Shown: positions 1-9,240, counted from the stretch's first letter. The stretch is DNA of 64,000 nt from Streptomyces griseoluteus (GCA_000717735.1 JOBE01000024.1:34284-98283); one strand, 5' to 3'. Notes: a model not told the origin generated them from the sequence alone. Numbers and translations: made by a program.

Positions 1-479
1 AGAACATCACCGGCTTCATGGTCGGCAAGGCGTACGAGCACGGCGGCATCGCCAAGCACGGCGCCAAGATGGTCACGGCCGTGGCCACCACCCGGGTGCC
101 GAAGCTGACGGTCGTCGTCGGCGGCTCGTACGGCGCGGGCAACTACTCGATGTGCGGCCGGGCGTACTCCCCCCGCTTCCTGTGGATGTGGCCCAACGCC
201 AAGATCTCGGTCATGGGCGGCGAGCAGGCCGCCTCGGTCCTCGCGACCGTCAAGCGCGACCAGCTCGGCGACGGGTGGAGCGCGGACGAGGAAGAGGCCT
301 TCAAGGCCCCGATCCGCGAGCAGTACGAGACCCAGGGCAGCGCCTACTACGCGACCGCCCGGCTCTGGGACGACGGCGTCATCGACCCGACGGAGACCCG
401 GCAGGTCCTCGGCCTCGCCCTGACCGCCTGTGCCAACGCGCCCCTGGGTGACCCCCAGTTCGGCGTCTTCCGGATGTGA
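1..479 (+). CDS. Acyl-CoA carboxylase carboxyltransferase (beta) subunit, 3' part
   Basis: This is the C-terminal part of a biotin-dependent acyl-CoA carboxylase beta subunit; the gene enters from the left edge and is read in the frame beginning at base 3. It would transfer the carboxyl group from carboxybiotin to an acyl-CoA, with a branched acyl-CoA such as 3-methylcrotonyl-CoA the most likely substrate. The oxyanion-hole region [18 protein letters not shown] and the run [17 protein letters not shown] are typical of methylcrotonyl/propionyl-CoA carboxylase carboxyltransferases. It is followed within 40 bases by the biotin-carrying alpha subunit and then by HMG-CoA lyase, which places it in leucine/isovalerate breakdown. 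Substrate is inferred from context; the family assignment is firm. Confidence 0.9.
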   Translation, partial: NITGFMVGKAYEHGGIAKHGAKMVTAVATTRVPKLTVVVGGSYGAGNYSMCGRAYSPRFLWMWPNAKISVMGGEQAASVLATVKRDQLGDGWSADEEEAFKAPIREQYETQGSAYYATARLWDDGVIDPTETRQVLGLALTACANAPLGDPQFGVFRM

Positions 480-517
480 GGGGCTCCCAGGAGATGCGCA
501 GCTTGTTCCAGCACAGC

Positions 518-2458
518 ATGTTCGACACCGTGCTCGTCGCCAACCGCGGCGAGATCGCGGTCCGGGTCATCCGCACGCTGCGGGCGCTCGGCGTGCGCTC
601 GGTGGCCGTGTACAGCGACGCGGACGCCGACGCCCGGCACGTACGGGAGGCGGACACGGCGGTACGGATCGGCCCTCCGGCGGCCTCCGAGTCGTATCTG
701 TCCGTTCCCGCGCTGCTCGAAGCCGCCGCCCGCACCGGCGCGCAGGCCGTCCACCCGGGCTACGGCTTCCTCGCCGAGAACACCGCCTTCGCGCAGGCCT
801 GCGCGGACGCCGGTCTGGTCTTCATCGGCCCCCCGGCCTCCGCGATCTCCCTGATGGGCGACAAGATCCGGGCCAAGGAGACCGTGAAGGCGGCGGGCGT
901 CCCGGTCGTCCCCGGCGCGGCCGACCCCGAACTGGAGGCGGCGGCCCGCGAGCTGGGCGCCCCCGTGCTCCTGAAGCCGTCGGCGGGCGGTGGCGGAAAG
1001 GGCATGCGCCTCGTCCGCGACCTGACGACGCTCACGGACGAGATCGCGGCGGCCCGCCGCGAGGCACGTTCCTCCTTCGGTGACGACACGCTGCTCGTGG
1101 AGCGGTGGATCGACCGGCCCCGGCACATCGAGATCCAGGTCCTCGCCGACGCCCACGGGAACGTGGTCCACCTCGGCGAGCGCGAGTGCTCGCTCCAGCG
1201 CCGCCACCAGAAGATCATCGAGGAGGCGCCGAGCGTGCTCCTCACCCCGGAGATCCGGGCGGCGATGGGCGCGGCGGCGGTCGAGGCGGCCAGGTCCTGC
1301 GGCTATGTGGGCGCGGGCACGGTCGAGTTCATCGTGCCGGGCGTCGACCCCTCGTCGTACTACTTCATGGAGATGAACACCCGGCTCCAGGTCGAGCACC
1401 CGGTGACCGAACTGGCTGTGACGATCAAGAACGCCGGCGTCGACCTGGTGGAGTGGCAGCTGCGGGTGGCCGCGGGAGAGCCGCTCGACTTCACGCAGGA
1501 CGACGTCCGGCTCGACGGCTGGGCGATCGAGGCCCGCATCTGCGCGGAGGACCCGTCGCGGGGCTTCCTGCCCTCCGGCGGCACCGTCCTCGCCCTGAAC
1601 GAGCCTCAGGGCGACGGGGTCCGCACCGACTCCGGGCTCTCTCAGGGCACGGAGGTCTCGTCCCTCTACGACCCGATGCTGTCGAAGGTCATCGTCCACG
1701 CGAAGGACCGCCCCACGGCCCTCCGCAAGCTGCGCGCGGCCCTCGCCGACACGGTCACCCTCGGCGTCCCGACGAACGCGGGATTCCTGCGCAGGCTCCT
1801 GGCCCACGAGGACGTGGTGGCGGGCGCCCTGGACACCGGCCTGGTGGAGCGGGACGCGGAGAGCCTGGTCCCGGAGGGCGTACCGGAGGAGGTGTACGCG
1901 GCGGCGGCTGCCGTACGGCTCGCGGCGCTGGCCCCGGCACCCCGGGACGGCTGGACGGACCCGTTCTCGCGGCCGAGCGGCTGGCGGCTCGGCGGACGTC
2001 CGGCCCCGCTGCCCTTCCCCGTACGCGTGCCGGGACGCGAACCCGTCACGGTCGAGGCGCCGGCCGGCGCCCGGGTCACGGACACAGCGGTGACGGTGAC
2101 GGTGGACGGGCTCGTCCACCACTTCCACCGCGCCGGCAACTGGCTCGGCCGTGACGGCGACTCCTGGCACGTCCTCGACCACGACCCCGTCGAGGCCGCG
2201 CTCAGCGGGGCGAAGCACGGCGGGGCCGACACGCTCGCCGCGCCGATGCCCGGCACGGTCACCGTCGTCAAGGTGGCCGTCGGGGACGAGGTCGAGGCCG
2301 GGCAGAGCCTGCTGGTCGTCGAGGCGATGAAGATGGAGCACGTCATCTCCGCCCCGCACGCCGGCACCGTCACCGAACTGGACGTCACCCCCGGCACCAC
2401 CGTCGCCATGGACCAGATCCTGGCCGTGGTGGCACCCCGCGAGGAGGACAGCGCATGA
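518..2458 (+). CDS. Acyl-CoA carboxylase alpha subunit (biotin carboxylase + biotinyl domain)
   Basis: The protein carboxylates its own biotin with ATP and bicarbonate and serves the upstream carboxyltransferase. It has an N-terminal biotin carboxylase beginning [16 protein letters not shown], an ATP-grasp glycine loop (GGGGKGM), and a C-terminal biotinyl domain whose EAMKM motif puts the biotin lysine near residue 605 of about 646. Length fits single-chain alpha subunits of methylcrotonyl/propionyl type. The start is uncertain: the ATG at 518 begins at the conserved family start, but the only good ribosome-binding sequence (AGGAG at 489-493) is better spaced for a TTG at 503, and an ATG at 494 touches it. 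Its end overlaps the next gene by four bases (ATGA), so the operon is translationally coupled. Confidence 0.93.
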   Translation: MFDTVLVANRGEIAVRVIRTLRALGVRSVAVYSDADADARHVREADTAVRIGPPAASESYLSVPALLEAAARTGAQAVHPGYGFLAENTAFAQACADAGLVFIGPPASAISLMGDKIRAKETVKAAGVPVVPGAADPELEAAARELGAPVLLKPSAGGGGKGMRLVRDLTTLTDEIAAARREARSSFGDDTLLVERWIDRPRHIEIQVLADAHGNVVHLGERECSLQRRHQKIIEEAPSVLLTPEIRAAMGAAAVEAARSCGYVGAGTVEFIVPGVDPSSYYFMEMNTRLQVEHPVTELAVTIKNAGVDLVEWQLRVAAGEPLDFTQDDVRLDGWAIEARICAEDPSRGFLPSGGTVLALNEPQGDGVRTDSGLSQGTEVSSLYDPMLSKVIVHAKDRPTALRKLRAALADTVTLGVPTNAGFLRRLLAHEDVVAGALDTGLVERDAESLVPEGVPEEVYAAAAAVRLAALAPAPRDGWTDPFSRPSGWRLGGRPAPLPFPVRVPGREPVTVEAPAGARVTDTAVTVTVDGLVHHFHRAGNWLGRDGDSWHVLDHDPVEAALSGAKHGGADTLAAPMPGTVTVVKVAVGDEVEAGQSLLVVEAMKMEHVISAPHAGTVTELDVTPGTTVAMDQILAVVAPREEDSA

Positions 2459-3384
2459 GTCTGCCCATGACCGTGCCCGACCCTGCGCTCCCCACCCGGG
2501 TCCGGATCCACGAGGTGGGGGCCCGGGACGGGCTGCAGAACGAGAAGACGCTCGTCCCGACGGCCGTGAAGGCGGAGTTCGTGCGGCGCCTCGCGGCGGC
2601 GGGCCTCTCCACCGTCGAGGCGACCAGCTTCGTGCACCCCAAGTGGGTGCCCCAGCTGGCGGACGCGGAGGAGCTGTTCCCGCTCGTCCGCGACCTGCCG
2701 GTGCGCCTCCCGGTGCTCGTGCCGAACGAACGCGGCCTGGACCGGGCGCTCGCCCTCGGCGTCCGGGAGATCGCCGTGTTCGCCTCGGCCACCGAGTCCT
2801 TCGCGAAGGCCAACCTCAACCGGACCGTCGACGAGGCCCTCGCGCTGTTCGCCCCGACGGTCACCCGGGCCATAGAGGCGGGGCTCAAGGTCCGCGGCTA
2901 TCTGTCGATGTGCTTCGGCGACCCCTGGGAGGGCGCCGTCCCGATCGAGCAGGTCGTCCGGGTCACCAAGGCGCTCGCCGACATGGGCTGCGACGAGCTG
3001 AGCCTCGGGGACACCATCGGGGTCGCCACCCCGGGCCACGTCCAGGCGCTCCTGACCGCGCTGAACGAGGCCGGCGTCCCCACCTCCCGTATCGCCGTGC
3101 ACTTCCACGACACGTACGGCCAGGCCCTCTCCAACACCCTGGCCGCCCTGCGGCACGGGGTGACCACCGTCGACGCCTCCGCGGGCGGCCTCGGCGGCTG
3201 CCCGTACGCGAAGAGCGCGACGGGCAATCTCGCCACCGAGGACCTCGTGTGGATGCTCGACGGTCTCGGCATCGAGACCGGGATCGACCTGGCCGCCCTC
3301 ACCGCCACGAGCGCGTGGATGGCCGACCACCTGGGTAGGCCCAGCCCTTCCCGCACCGTCCGCGCCCTCTCCCACAAGGAGTGA
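2455..3384 (+). CDS. mvaB: Hydroxymethylglutaryl-CoA lyase
   Basis: This enzyme cleaves HMG-CoA to acetoacetate and acetyl-CoA, the last step of leucine degradation. The 309-residue protein starts with the family hallmark [14 protein letters not shown] and carries the signature [10 protein letters not shown] with the active-site cysteine at residue 249; [13 protein letters not shown] supplies metal-binding histidines. Its ATG overlaps the stop of the alpha-carboxylase gene, and its own stop lies next to the start of the acyl-CoA dehydrogenase gene, so the four genes form one transcription unit. Together they cover isovaleryl-CoA to acetoacetate except for the hydratase, which is not seen in this window. 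Confidence 0.95.
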   Translation: MSLPMTVPDPALPTRVRIHEVGARDGLQNEKTLVPTAVKAEFVRRLAAAGLSTVEATSFVHPKWVPQLADAEELFPLVRDLPVRLPVLVPNERGLDRALALGVREIAVFASATESFAKANLNRTVDEALALFAPTVTRAIEAGLKVRGYLSMCFGDPWEGAVPIEQVVRVTKALADMGCDELSLGDTIGVATPGHVQALLTALNEAGVPTSRIAVHFHDTYGQALSNTLAALRHGVTTVDASAGGLGGCPYAKSATGNLATEDLVWMLDGLGIETGIDLAALTATSAWMADHLGRPSPSRTVRALSHKE

Positions 3385-3392
3385 CCCCAGCC

Positions 3393-4553
3393 ATGACCCT
3401 CGACCACCGGCTCACCGCTGAGCACGAGGAACTCCGCCGTACCGTCGAGGCGTTCGCCCACGACGTGGTGGCGCCGAAGATCGGCGACTACTACGAGCGG
3501 CACGAGTTCCCCTACGAGATCGTCCGCGAGATGGGCCGCATGGGCCTGTTCGGGCTGCCGTTCCCCGAGGAGTACGGCGGCATGGGCGGCGACTACCTGG
3601 CGCTCGGGATCGCCCTGGAGGAGCTGGCCCGGGTCGACTCCTCCGTGGCCATCACCCTGGAGGCCGGTGTCTCGCTCGGCGCGATGCCGCTCCACCTCTT
3701 CGGCACCGAGGAGCAGAAGCGGGAGTGGCTGCCGCGGCTCTGCGCCGGTGAGCTGCTCGGCGCGTTCGGTCTGACCGAGCCGGGCGCCGGCTCGGACGCG
3801 GGCGGCACCCGCACCACCGCCGTGCGCGACGGCGACGAGTGGGTGATCAACGGTTCGAAGTGCTTCATCACCAACTCCGGTACGGACATCACGGGTCTGG
3901 TGACGGTCACGGCGGTCACCGGCCGCAAGCCCGACGGGCGTCCGCTGATCTCCTCGATCATCGTGCCGTCCGGCACCCCGGGCTTCACGGTCGCCGCGCC
4001 GTACTCGAAGGTCGGCTGGAACGCCTCGGACACCCGTGAGCTGGCCTTCGACGACGTGCGGGTGCCGGTGGGGAACCTGCTCGGCGAGGAGGGCCGCGGG
4101 TACGCGCAGTTCCTGCGGATCCTGGACGAGGGCCGGGTCGCCATCGCGGCGCTGGCGACGGGGCTCGCGCAGGGCTGTGTGGACGAGTCGGTGAAGTACG
4201 CGAAGGAACGTCACGCCTTCGGCCGTCCGATCGGCGACAACCAGGCCATCCAGTTCAAGATCGCCGACATGGAGATGCGGGCGCACATGGCCCGGATCGG
4301 CTGGCGGGACGCGGCCTCGCGCCTCGTGCTCGGCGAGCCGTTCAAGAAGGAGGCGGCCATCGCGAAGCTGTACTCCTCCACGGTGGCGGTGGACAACGCC
4401 CGTGAGGCGACCCAGATCCACGGCGGCTACGGCTTCATGAACGAGTACCCGGTGGCCCGGATGTGGCGCGACTCGAAGATCCTGGAGATCGGCGAGGGCA
4501 CCAGCGAGGTCCAGCGGATGCTGATCGCCCGGGAGTTGGGCCTGCAGGCCTGA
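3393..4553 (+). CDS. acdH: Acyl-CoA dehydrogenase (branched-chain type)
   Basis: A flavoprotein that introduces the alpha-beta double bond into acyl-CoA. The 386-residue sequence has FAD/substrate motifs GAFGLTEPGAGSDAG and GWNASDTRELAF, and the C-terminal signature RMWRDSKILEIGEGTSEVQR, whose glutamate in EGTSE aligns with the catalytic base of short-chain/isobutyryl-type enzymes. The ATG at 3393 is chosen because AAGGAG lies 11 bases before it; a GTG at 3381 overlapping the previous stop is the alternative. Position after the carboxylase and HMG-CoA lyase genes matches acdH of S. coelicolor, which works in valine, isoleucine and leucine breakdown. The symbol is assigned by gene order and similarity, not by a search. 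Confidence 0.88.
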   Translation: MTLDHRLTAEHEELRRTVEAFAHDVVAPKIGDYYERHEFPYEIVREMGRMGLFGLPFPEEYGGMGGDYLALGIALEELARVDSSVAITLEAGVSLGAMPLHLFGTEEQKREWLPRLCAGELLGAFGLTEPGAGSDAGGTRTTAVRDGDEWVINGSKCFITNSGTDITGLVTVTAVTGRKPDGRPLISSIIVPSGTPGFTVAAPYSKVGWNASDTRELAFDDVRVPVGNLLGEEGRGYAQFLRILDEGRVAIAALATGLAQGCVDESVKYAKERHAFGRPIGDNQAIQFKIADMEMRAHMARIGWRDAASRLVLGEPFKKEAAIAKLYSSTVAVDNAREATQIHGGYGFMNEYPVARMWRDSKILEIGEGTSEVQRMLIARELGLQA

Positions 4554-4586
4554 CGGGACACGCGAACGGTCCGGCGGGACACGCGA

Positions 4587-4626
4587 ACGGAAGGGGCGCG
4601 CGGCTTCGGCCGCGCGCCCCTTCCGT
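4587..4626. terminator. Strong hairpin, probably bidirectional terminator
   Basis: An 18-base perfect stem closed by a TTCG tetraloop lies between the convergent acdH gene and the minus-strand gene ending at 4676. No T-run is needed in this group of bacteria. It is preceded by a directly repeated 15-base unit (GGGACACGCGAACGG) at about 4557-4590. Confidence 0.8.
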
Positions 4627-4675
4627 GTGCCGCGTGCCGACCGGCCGGTGCCGACCGGCCCCGCCGACCGGCCTG

Positions 4676-5335
4676 CTAACCGGCCGTGATCGCTCCGGCG
4701 CCCTCGCCCGGGGTGGCGTTCCACTCCCGGATCCGGGCCGCGAGGTCGACGAGCCGCGAGTCGAGCGGGCCCACGGCGATGTAGAACAGGGACTCGTCCA
4801 CCGGCTTGTCGTCACCGCCCCACCGGACCACCCCGCCGCAGTCCGCGAGGATGCCGCGGACGGTGTCGGCCTGGAGCGGGAACAGCGAGCCCTGCGCACC
4901 GGCGCCGGGGCGGATCCGCACCGCCGTACCGGACGCGAGGTTGGACTCCGGGTGGCTGCGGCGCACCTCCTTGGCGGGGCGCCAGCCGGCGAGGTCCCCG
5001 GCACGCAGCTCCTCCACCTCGTAGTGGAAGCGGCGCACGACGTGGAGCAGGACGGTCTCGACGTCGCCGATCCACACCGGCACGGTGAGTCCGGCGCCGG
5101 ACACCGAGCGGGTCCACACCTGGGAGTCGCGGTCGACGTTCGTCTGGATGGTCCAGCCGTTCGCGGACGTCGCCGGGCGCTTGGGCTTCCGGCCCCCCGT
5201 GACGGTTCCCGCGACCGTCCCCGCGGCCCCCTCGGCCTGCGCCGCGGTGGCGGGCAGGACCGGGCTGAGGGCGGCGACCGCCCCCACGACGGCGGCGGTC
5301 CGCACGACGGTACGCCGCGTCATCTTGTGCTGCAT
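4676..5335 (-). CDS. Secreted (Tat) protein with degenerate DD-peptidase-like fold
   Basis: I do not recognise a named family. The ATG at 5335 sits 11 bases after AGAGGAG and gives a protein of 219 residues with a twin-arginine signal (TRRTVVRTAAVVG, cleavage near TAAQA). The mature part contains SNLASGTAVRIRPG and, further on, VVRWGGD followed by DESLFYI. These resemble the SNHxxGxAxDI and WGG...DxMHFE motifs of M15/hedgehog-type zinc peptidases, but the metal-binding histidines are replaced (SNL for SNH, LFY for MHF). That suggests a non-catalytic relative, perhaps a wall-binding protein. The small membrane protein upstream on the same strand is probably cotranscribed. Similarity is by eye; signal peptide call is firm. 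Confidence 0.6.
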   Translation of the reverse strand: MQHKMTRRTVVRTAAVVGAVAALSPVLPATAAQAEGAAGTVAGTVTGGRKPKRPATSANGWTIQTNVDRDSQVWTRSVSGAGLTVPVWIGDVETVLLHVVRRFHYEVEELRAGDLAGWRPAKEVRRSHPESNLASGTAVRIRPGAGAQGSLFPLQADTVRGILADCGGVVRWGGDDKPVDESLFYIAVGPLDSRLVDLAARIREWNATPGEGAGAITAG

Positions 5336-5363
5336 GTGCTTCGTGTCTCCTCTCAAAGCGTTG

Positions 5364-5678
5364 TCAGAACAGCCCGATCGCCAGGAAGGGCGCCAGGGAG
5401 GCCGCCGCGCACACCGGCCAGTACACGGTCTTCGGGATGGGCGTCCGGCGCGCGAGGCGCACGTTCACCAGGCCCCAGACGAGGCCGTAGATCCCGACGA
5501 CGGGTACGACGACGACCAGCCACAGCAGCATGCCGTCGTTCTCGTTGGGGTCCTGCGTCGTCCACCCGAGAGCGGCGAGCGGCCCGTTGGCCAGGACGTA
5601 CCAGACGAGGAAGGACGGAACGATTCCCGGCACGCCGAGCAGCAGGTTCACCCCGGCCGGCAGGAGAAGCTTCCTCAT
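5364..5678 (-). CDS. Small integral membrane protein, unknown function
   Basis: A 104-residue protein with three hydrophobic segments (about residues 5-27, 50-72 and 84-103) separated by short charged loops. I do not recognise a family. It lies just upstream of the Tat-secreted protein gene on the same strand with under 30 bases between the reading frames, so the two are likely one transcript; and just downstream of the large DUF1906 gene, whose stop lies 30 bases from this start. Coding is supported by the strong third-position GC bias and conserved spacing, not by homology. Confidence 0.55.
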   Translation of the reverse strand: MRKLLLPAGVNLLLGVPGIVPSFLVWYVLANGPLAALGWTTQDPNENDGMLLWLVVVVPVVGIYGLVWGLVNVRLARRTPIPKTVYWPVCAAASLAPFLAIGLF

Positions 5679-5708
5679 GTGCCCATTCTTCGCGATCGGT
5701 GGGGGCCG

Positions 5709-7910
5709 CTAGACGCGGCTGAGCGCGTTGTAGTTCTCCAGGACCTGGTACAGGCCGACCAGCTCGCGCCCGTACTGCTCCGCCTTGTCGCCGGTGCCGT
5801 TGTACCGGGCGAGCAGGGCCTGTGTGTCGGCGAGGCCGGTGGTCAGCGACGGACGGGCGATGCCGAGCTGGTGGGCGTTGTACATCGTCAGGTACGCGAC
5901 GGAGCGGATGTTGTACTCGGGGTCCTGGAGCTGGTCCCACACCGCTTTGGTGTCGGCGCTGGTCAGGGGGCTCGCGTTGAGGAGTCCCCGCTCGATGCAG
6001 TAGTTCCGGGCCTGGATGGTGACCCACGCGAAGATCTGGCCCCAGCCGGTGCTGCTGTCGTCCTTCAGGCCGGCCTTCACGGCCTCGTCGGCGAGCGCGT
6101 CGAGCGGGTTCAGCTTGCGCAGTTCCCACAGGACGGGGGCCTGGATGAGCGCCTTGCGGATTCTCAGCGTCCTGGCGAGGTTGGTGAACATCCAGTCGGC
6201 GCTGAGGACGTGGTTGAAGGCCTCGGTGGTGGTGACGGCGCCGTACGTGACCCAGTCGCCGTCGGCGCTCCAGCCCTCGCCGCCGGACTCCGGGACGCCG
6301 ATGGAGGTGAGGTAGGACTGGACGTCCGCGAGCAGGGGCGCCCGGTACTTGGCCTGGTCGAGGTCCCTGTCCAGGCCGGAGGTGATGCCCGCCGCCGGGT
6401 TGAAGTCCCCCTGGCCGAGGTCCCGGCCGGAGGCCATGTTGTTGTCGATGTTGATCTGTCCGTCGCCGGAGCCGATCGTGATGGTGGCGATCTGGTCGAA
6501 GGCCCACTTCGTCGGCAGCGGGTAACCCAGGTTTCCGGAGAATCCCGCCGACATGTCGGAGACGAAGCAGGTCTCGGCGTATCCGGCGTCGGTGACGCGC
6601 TGGCAGATGTTGCGCGGGCCGTAGACGCCCACCCGGTAGCCGGAGTTCTCACTGATGGTGCGGGAGATGCCACGGAAGTGCGGGAGGATGAAGTCGGTGA
6701 CCTCACCGTCCATGGCGTCGTAGTCGACGGCGAAGTAGATGATCGAGCCCGGCTTGAACCCGTGCGCCTGGGCCCATTCGACGGCGTTGGACGCGTCGAC
6801 GCAGCCCTGGCCGTACTTGAAGTAGCTCGCGGAGTCGGAGAACGTCTGGTAGATCGGGAAGCAGCGCAGCCCGTACGCCTTGATCGTCTCGAGCTCGCCA
6901 GGCTGGATCTGCTTCTCCGGCAGCGAGCCGTTGGGGTAGGGGTTGTAGAGGTACCGGCCGACGTACGTGTAGCCCGCGTTGACGAGGGTCTGGGCGCGGG
7001 CCGGCGTGATCTTGGTGACGCAGTCGCAGGCGGTGCCCTTGCGGGTCTGGTCGCCGTACGAGACGAGCAGCGAGGACCAGGTCGCGTAGTCGCCGACTCC
7101 GGTGACCGACAGCATGGAGAAGGCCTGGAACTCCTCGACCGCGCTCCGGACCGTGCTGGTGAACTCGCCGAAGAGGACGTCGCGCCGGTTGAGGACCATC
7201 GCCGCCGTGAACAGGCTCGCCCAGGTGCCACTGGAGCCGAGGCCCACGGTGTGGGACTTCAGGCCGGCCTGGGTGCCGGGGCCGAAGTTGCCGTTGGCGA
7301 CGCCGTCCGCCATGCCCAGCTCGTACTGGATGGCGAACAGCATGGACTTCGCGACGTCGCGGGAGTGGTGACCGTCGCACGGGATGACGAAGAAGTCCCG
7401 GCGGTTCACGTACCGCGCGTTCAGCCACCGCTGGACGGTGCGGATCTGCTCGTCGGCGCCGCTGGTGCTCACGTACGCGTCCATGGTGAGCAGGCCCTTG
7501 ACGACCTTCGGCTCAAGGGAGGTTCCCGCGTAGACGCCGTCCACGCCCATGTGCAGCTTGAGCTTGGCCACGGCGCTCTGGACGCGCTCGTTGTAGGTGC
7601 CGTCGATCTCGCCGCCGTCGTAGCCCTTGCAGTACAGCGCGGACTGGATGACGCGGCAGAAGTTCGCCGACGGCACCGTCGAGGCGTTGATGCTGGGGTA
7701 CTTCGACTGCAGGGTGGACAGCGTGGTGGGGCCGAAGGCGTTCGACAGGCTGGTGAGGCCCATCTCGTACTGGAGGGCACGTGTGAGGGCGTACATGACC
7801 GGCCAGCCGGTCACGCCGTTCTCCTCCAGCTTGGATATGCCCAGCGTCGCCCCGTTGTCGTAGGTCAGGTTGATGAACCGCTGGGCCCTCTCGACCATCG
7901 CGTCAGCCAT
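5709..7910 (-). CDS. Peptidoglycan-binding / DUF1906 glycoside-hydrolase-like protein
   Basis: A 733-residue protein. Residues about 15-300 hold several peptidoglycan-binding-type repeats (for example ALTRALQYEMGL...FGPTT, IQSALYCKGYDGGEIDGTYN and GVANGNFGPGTQAGL). Residues about 300-500 form a DUF1906 (Rv2525c-like) TIM-barrel domain: ACDCVTKITPARAQTLV, YVGRYL, FAVDYDAMDG and YGPRNICQRV are typical. The last 200 residues are helical and unassigned. The domain mix points to cell-wall binding or cleavage. Oddly, no signal peptide or membrane segment is visible at the N-terminus (MADAMVERAQRF), although GAAGGAG-type ribosome-binding sequence supports this start. It is divergent from desF with an iron box between them. 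The enzymatic role is inferred only. Confidence 0.75.
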   Translation of the reverse strand: MADAMVERAQRFINLTYDNGATLGISKLEENGVTGWPVMYALTRALQYEMGLTSLSNAFGPTTLSTLQSKYPSINASTVPSANFCRVIQSALYCKGYDGGEIDGTYNERVQSAVAKLKLHMGVDGVYAGTSLEPKVVKGLLTMDAYVSTSGADEQIRTVQRWLNARYVNRRDFFVIPCDGHHSRDVAKSMLFAIQYELGMADGVANGNFGPGTQAGLKSHTVGLGSSGTWASLFTAAMVLNRRDVLFGEFTSTVRSAVEEFQAFSMLSVTGVGDYATWSSLLVSYGDQTRKGTACDCVTKITPARAQTLVNAGYTYVGRYLYNPYPNGSLPEKQIQPGELETIKAYGLRCFPIYQTFSDSASYFKYGQGCVDASNAVEWAQAHGFKPGSIIYFAVDYDAMDGEVTDFILPHFRGISRTISENSGYRVGVYGPRNICQRVTDAGYAETCFVSDMSAGFSGNLGYPLPTKWAFDQIATITIGSGDGQINIDNNMASGRDLGQGDFNPAAGITSGLDRDLDQAKYRAPLLADVQSYLTSIGVPESGGEGWSADGDWVTYGAVTTTEAFNHVLSADWMFTNLARTLRIRKALIQAPVLWELRKLNPLDALADEAVKAGLKDDSSTGWGQIFAWVTIQARNYCIERGLLNASPLTSADTKAVWDQLQDPEYNIRSVAYLTMYNAHQLGIARPSLTTGLADTQALLARYNGTGDKAEQYGRELVGLYQVLENYNALSRV

Positions 7911-8029
7911 GGATCTCCTTCGTCATGCGGCAGCGCACACGGAGAGGCGTCACGCCGTCGTCGACACGAGGAGCCCCCCTCCTGAATCAGCCCGACCCTA
8001 GCAACCAAGATCACCTTCATTGATCACTG

Positions 8030-8048
8030 TGAGGTTAGGCTAACCTAT
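8030..8048. promoter_or_regulatory. Iron box (DmdR/IdeR operator) before desF
   Basis: TGAGGTTAGGCTAACCTAT matches the Streptomyces iron-box consensus TTAGGTTAGGCTCACCTAA at 16 of 19 positions. It ends 46 bases before the desF start, where binding of the iron-loaded repressor would block transcription. The divergent DUF1906 gene begins about 120 bases away on the other side and may or may not share control. Confidence 0.85.
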
Positions 8049-8094
8049 CTTCGACTTGCCTGGGCCGAGCCGACCAAGAAGGTGTCCTGACCCG

Positions 8095-8946
8095 ATGACG
8101 AACCTCGAGACCGCCCCCTTCCAGTTCTTCCGCCTCCAGGTCGACCGGACCCGCCGCCTCGGCCCGTCCCTGGTCCGGGTCACCTTCACCGGTGACGACC
8201 TGAAGAACTTCGTCGCCGGCGGCCGCGACCAGTCACTCTCCCTCTTCCTGCCGCACCCCGGCCAGGAGGCGCCCGTCCTGCCGCCGCTCGACAACCCGGA
8301 CATGTACGCGGTCCTGGGCGCCTGGCGGGCGCTGCCGGACGACGAGCGGGCCGTCATGCGCTCGTACACGGTCCGCGAGCAGCGCACCGAGCCGGTGAAC
8401 GAGGTCGACATCGACTTCGCCCTGCACGAGGACGGCGGACCCGCCTGCCGCTGGGCCGCCCAGACCAAGCCCGGCGACCGGGTGGTCGTACTGGGTCCGG
8501 CGGTCGCCGACAACACCGGTGTCCGCTTCCGGCTGCCCGAGGACGCCGACTCCGTGCTGATCTGGGCGGACGAGACGGCCCTCCCGGCCGCCTCGGCGAT
8601 CCTGGAGTGGCTGCCGGCCGAGACCCGCGCCCAGGTGTTCCTGGAGGTGCCGTACTCGGGCGACCGGACGGAGCTCGCGACGCAGGCCGACGCGACCGTC
8701 ACCTGGCTGGTACGGGAGGAGGGGGCGCCGTCCGCCGTGGACGCGGTGCGCGGGGCCGAACTGCCCGGGGAGGCCCCGTACGTGTGGATCGCGGGTGAGT
8801 CCGGGACGGTGAAGGCGCTGCGCCGGCACTTCGTGCGGGAGCGCGAACTCGACCGCCGCCGGGTGACGTTCGTCGGCTACTGGCGCAAGGGTCTCTCCGA
8901 GGACGCGCTGCGCGAGGTCCCGGACGAGACGCAGGAAGACGCCTAG
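8095..8946 (+). CDS. desF: Siderophore-interacting protein (ferric-siderophore reductase)
   Basis: A flavin reductase of the SIP/ViuB family that would release iron from ferrioxamine in the cytoplasm. The 283-residue protein has the FAD-binding motif MRSYTVREQ and a C-terminal NAD(P)H-binding half ending RRVTFVGYWRKG, both diagnostic. The ATG at 8095 is preceded by AAGAAGGT with suitable spacing; a longer reading frame upstream overlaps the iron box and is unlikely to be translated. An iron box sits in its promoter and the desferrioxamine biosynthesis operon follows on the same strand, so it belongs to the iron-starvation response. Symbol given by position next to desA. Confidence 0.9.
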   Translation: MTNLETAPFQFFRLQVDRTRRLGPSLVRVTFTGDDLKNFVAGGRDQSLSLFLPHPGQEAPVLPPLDNPDMYAVLGAWRALPDDERAVMRSYTVREQRTEPVNEVDIDFALHEDGGPACRWAAQTKPGDRVVVLGPAVADNTGVRFRLPEDADSVLIWADETALPAASAILEWLPAETRAQVFLEVPYSGDRTELATQADATVTWLVREEGAPSAVDAVRGAELPGEAPYVWIAGESGTVKALRRHFVRERELDRRRVTFVGYWRKGLSEDALREVPDETQEDA

Positions 8947-9105
8947 GGCTGTCGTTCGGATCATGCCGGGCTCACGGGCCCCGGCGCCGCACCTCGCCGA
9001 GTTGTCGTCGGTTGCCATGGCGCCGCCATGGCGCCCTCCTCCGCCTTGCGATCCACGGCGCCAGACCCCGCTCCCCGATCCGGCCTGATCCAAACGAAAG
9101 ACCCC
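8946..9105. repeat. Intergenic structured repeat, copy C (reverse orientation)
   Basis: This copy begins at the last base of the desF stop codon. Read on the minus strand it shares the core GTCTGG.GC.GTG.ATCGC and CGGCGAGGTGC.G.GCC with the copies at 28683 and 43249, and has the same imperfect outer stem (GGATCAGGCCGG against CATGATCC). The central hairpin is CCATGGC-GGC-GCCATGG, a different sequence but the same fold as in the other copies. It probably also acts as the desF terminator. Confidence 0.75.
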
Positions 9106-9173
9106 AGGCGCTCGCCCAACTTCCGCTCCCCTTGTGTGTCCTGAGAGGGGCGAGGGGACGTTGCGGAGAGTTA

Positions 9174-9192
9174 TTAGGTTAGGCTAACCTAA
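9174..9192. promoter_or_regulatory. Iron box before desABCD
   Basis: TTAGGTTAGGCTAACCTAA is a perfect 19-base palindrome, one base from the Streptomyces iron-box consensus. It ends 48 bases before the desA ATG and should repress the desferrioxamine operon when iron is sufficient. Confidence 0.93.
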
Positions 9193-9240
9193 TACGCATC
9201 GTCGCCCCTCGCCCCTCTCTGCTGCCCGGAGGCCCCCCAC

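Noticed and set aside
347-2359. Long antisense open frames over the carboxylase genes and similar ones elsewhere (e.g. 9184-10869, 23105-25351)
   Set aside because: High GC lowers stop frequency; these frames are low-complexity, rich in Arg, Gly, Val or Ala, and mirror genes with clear domains on the other strand.
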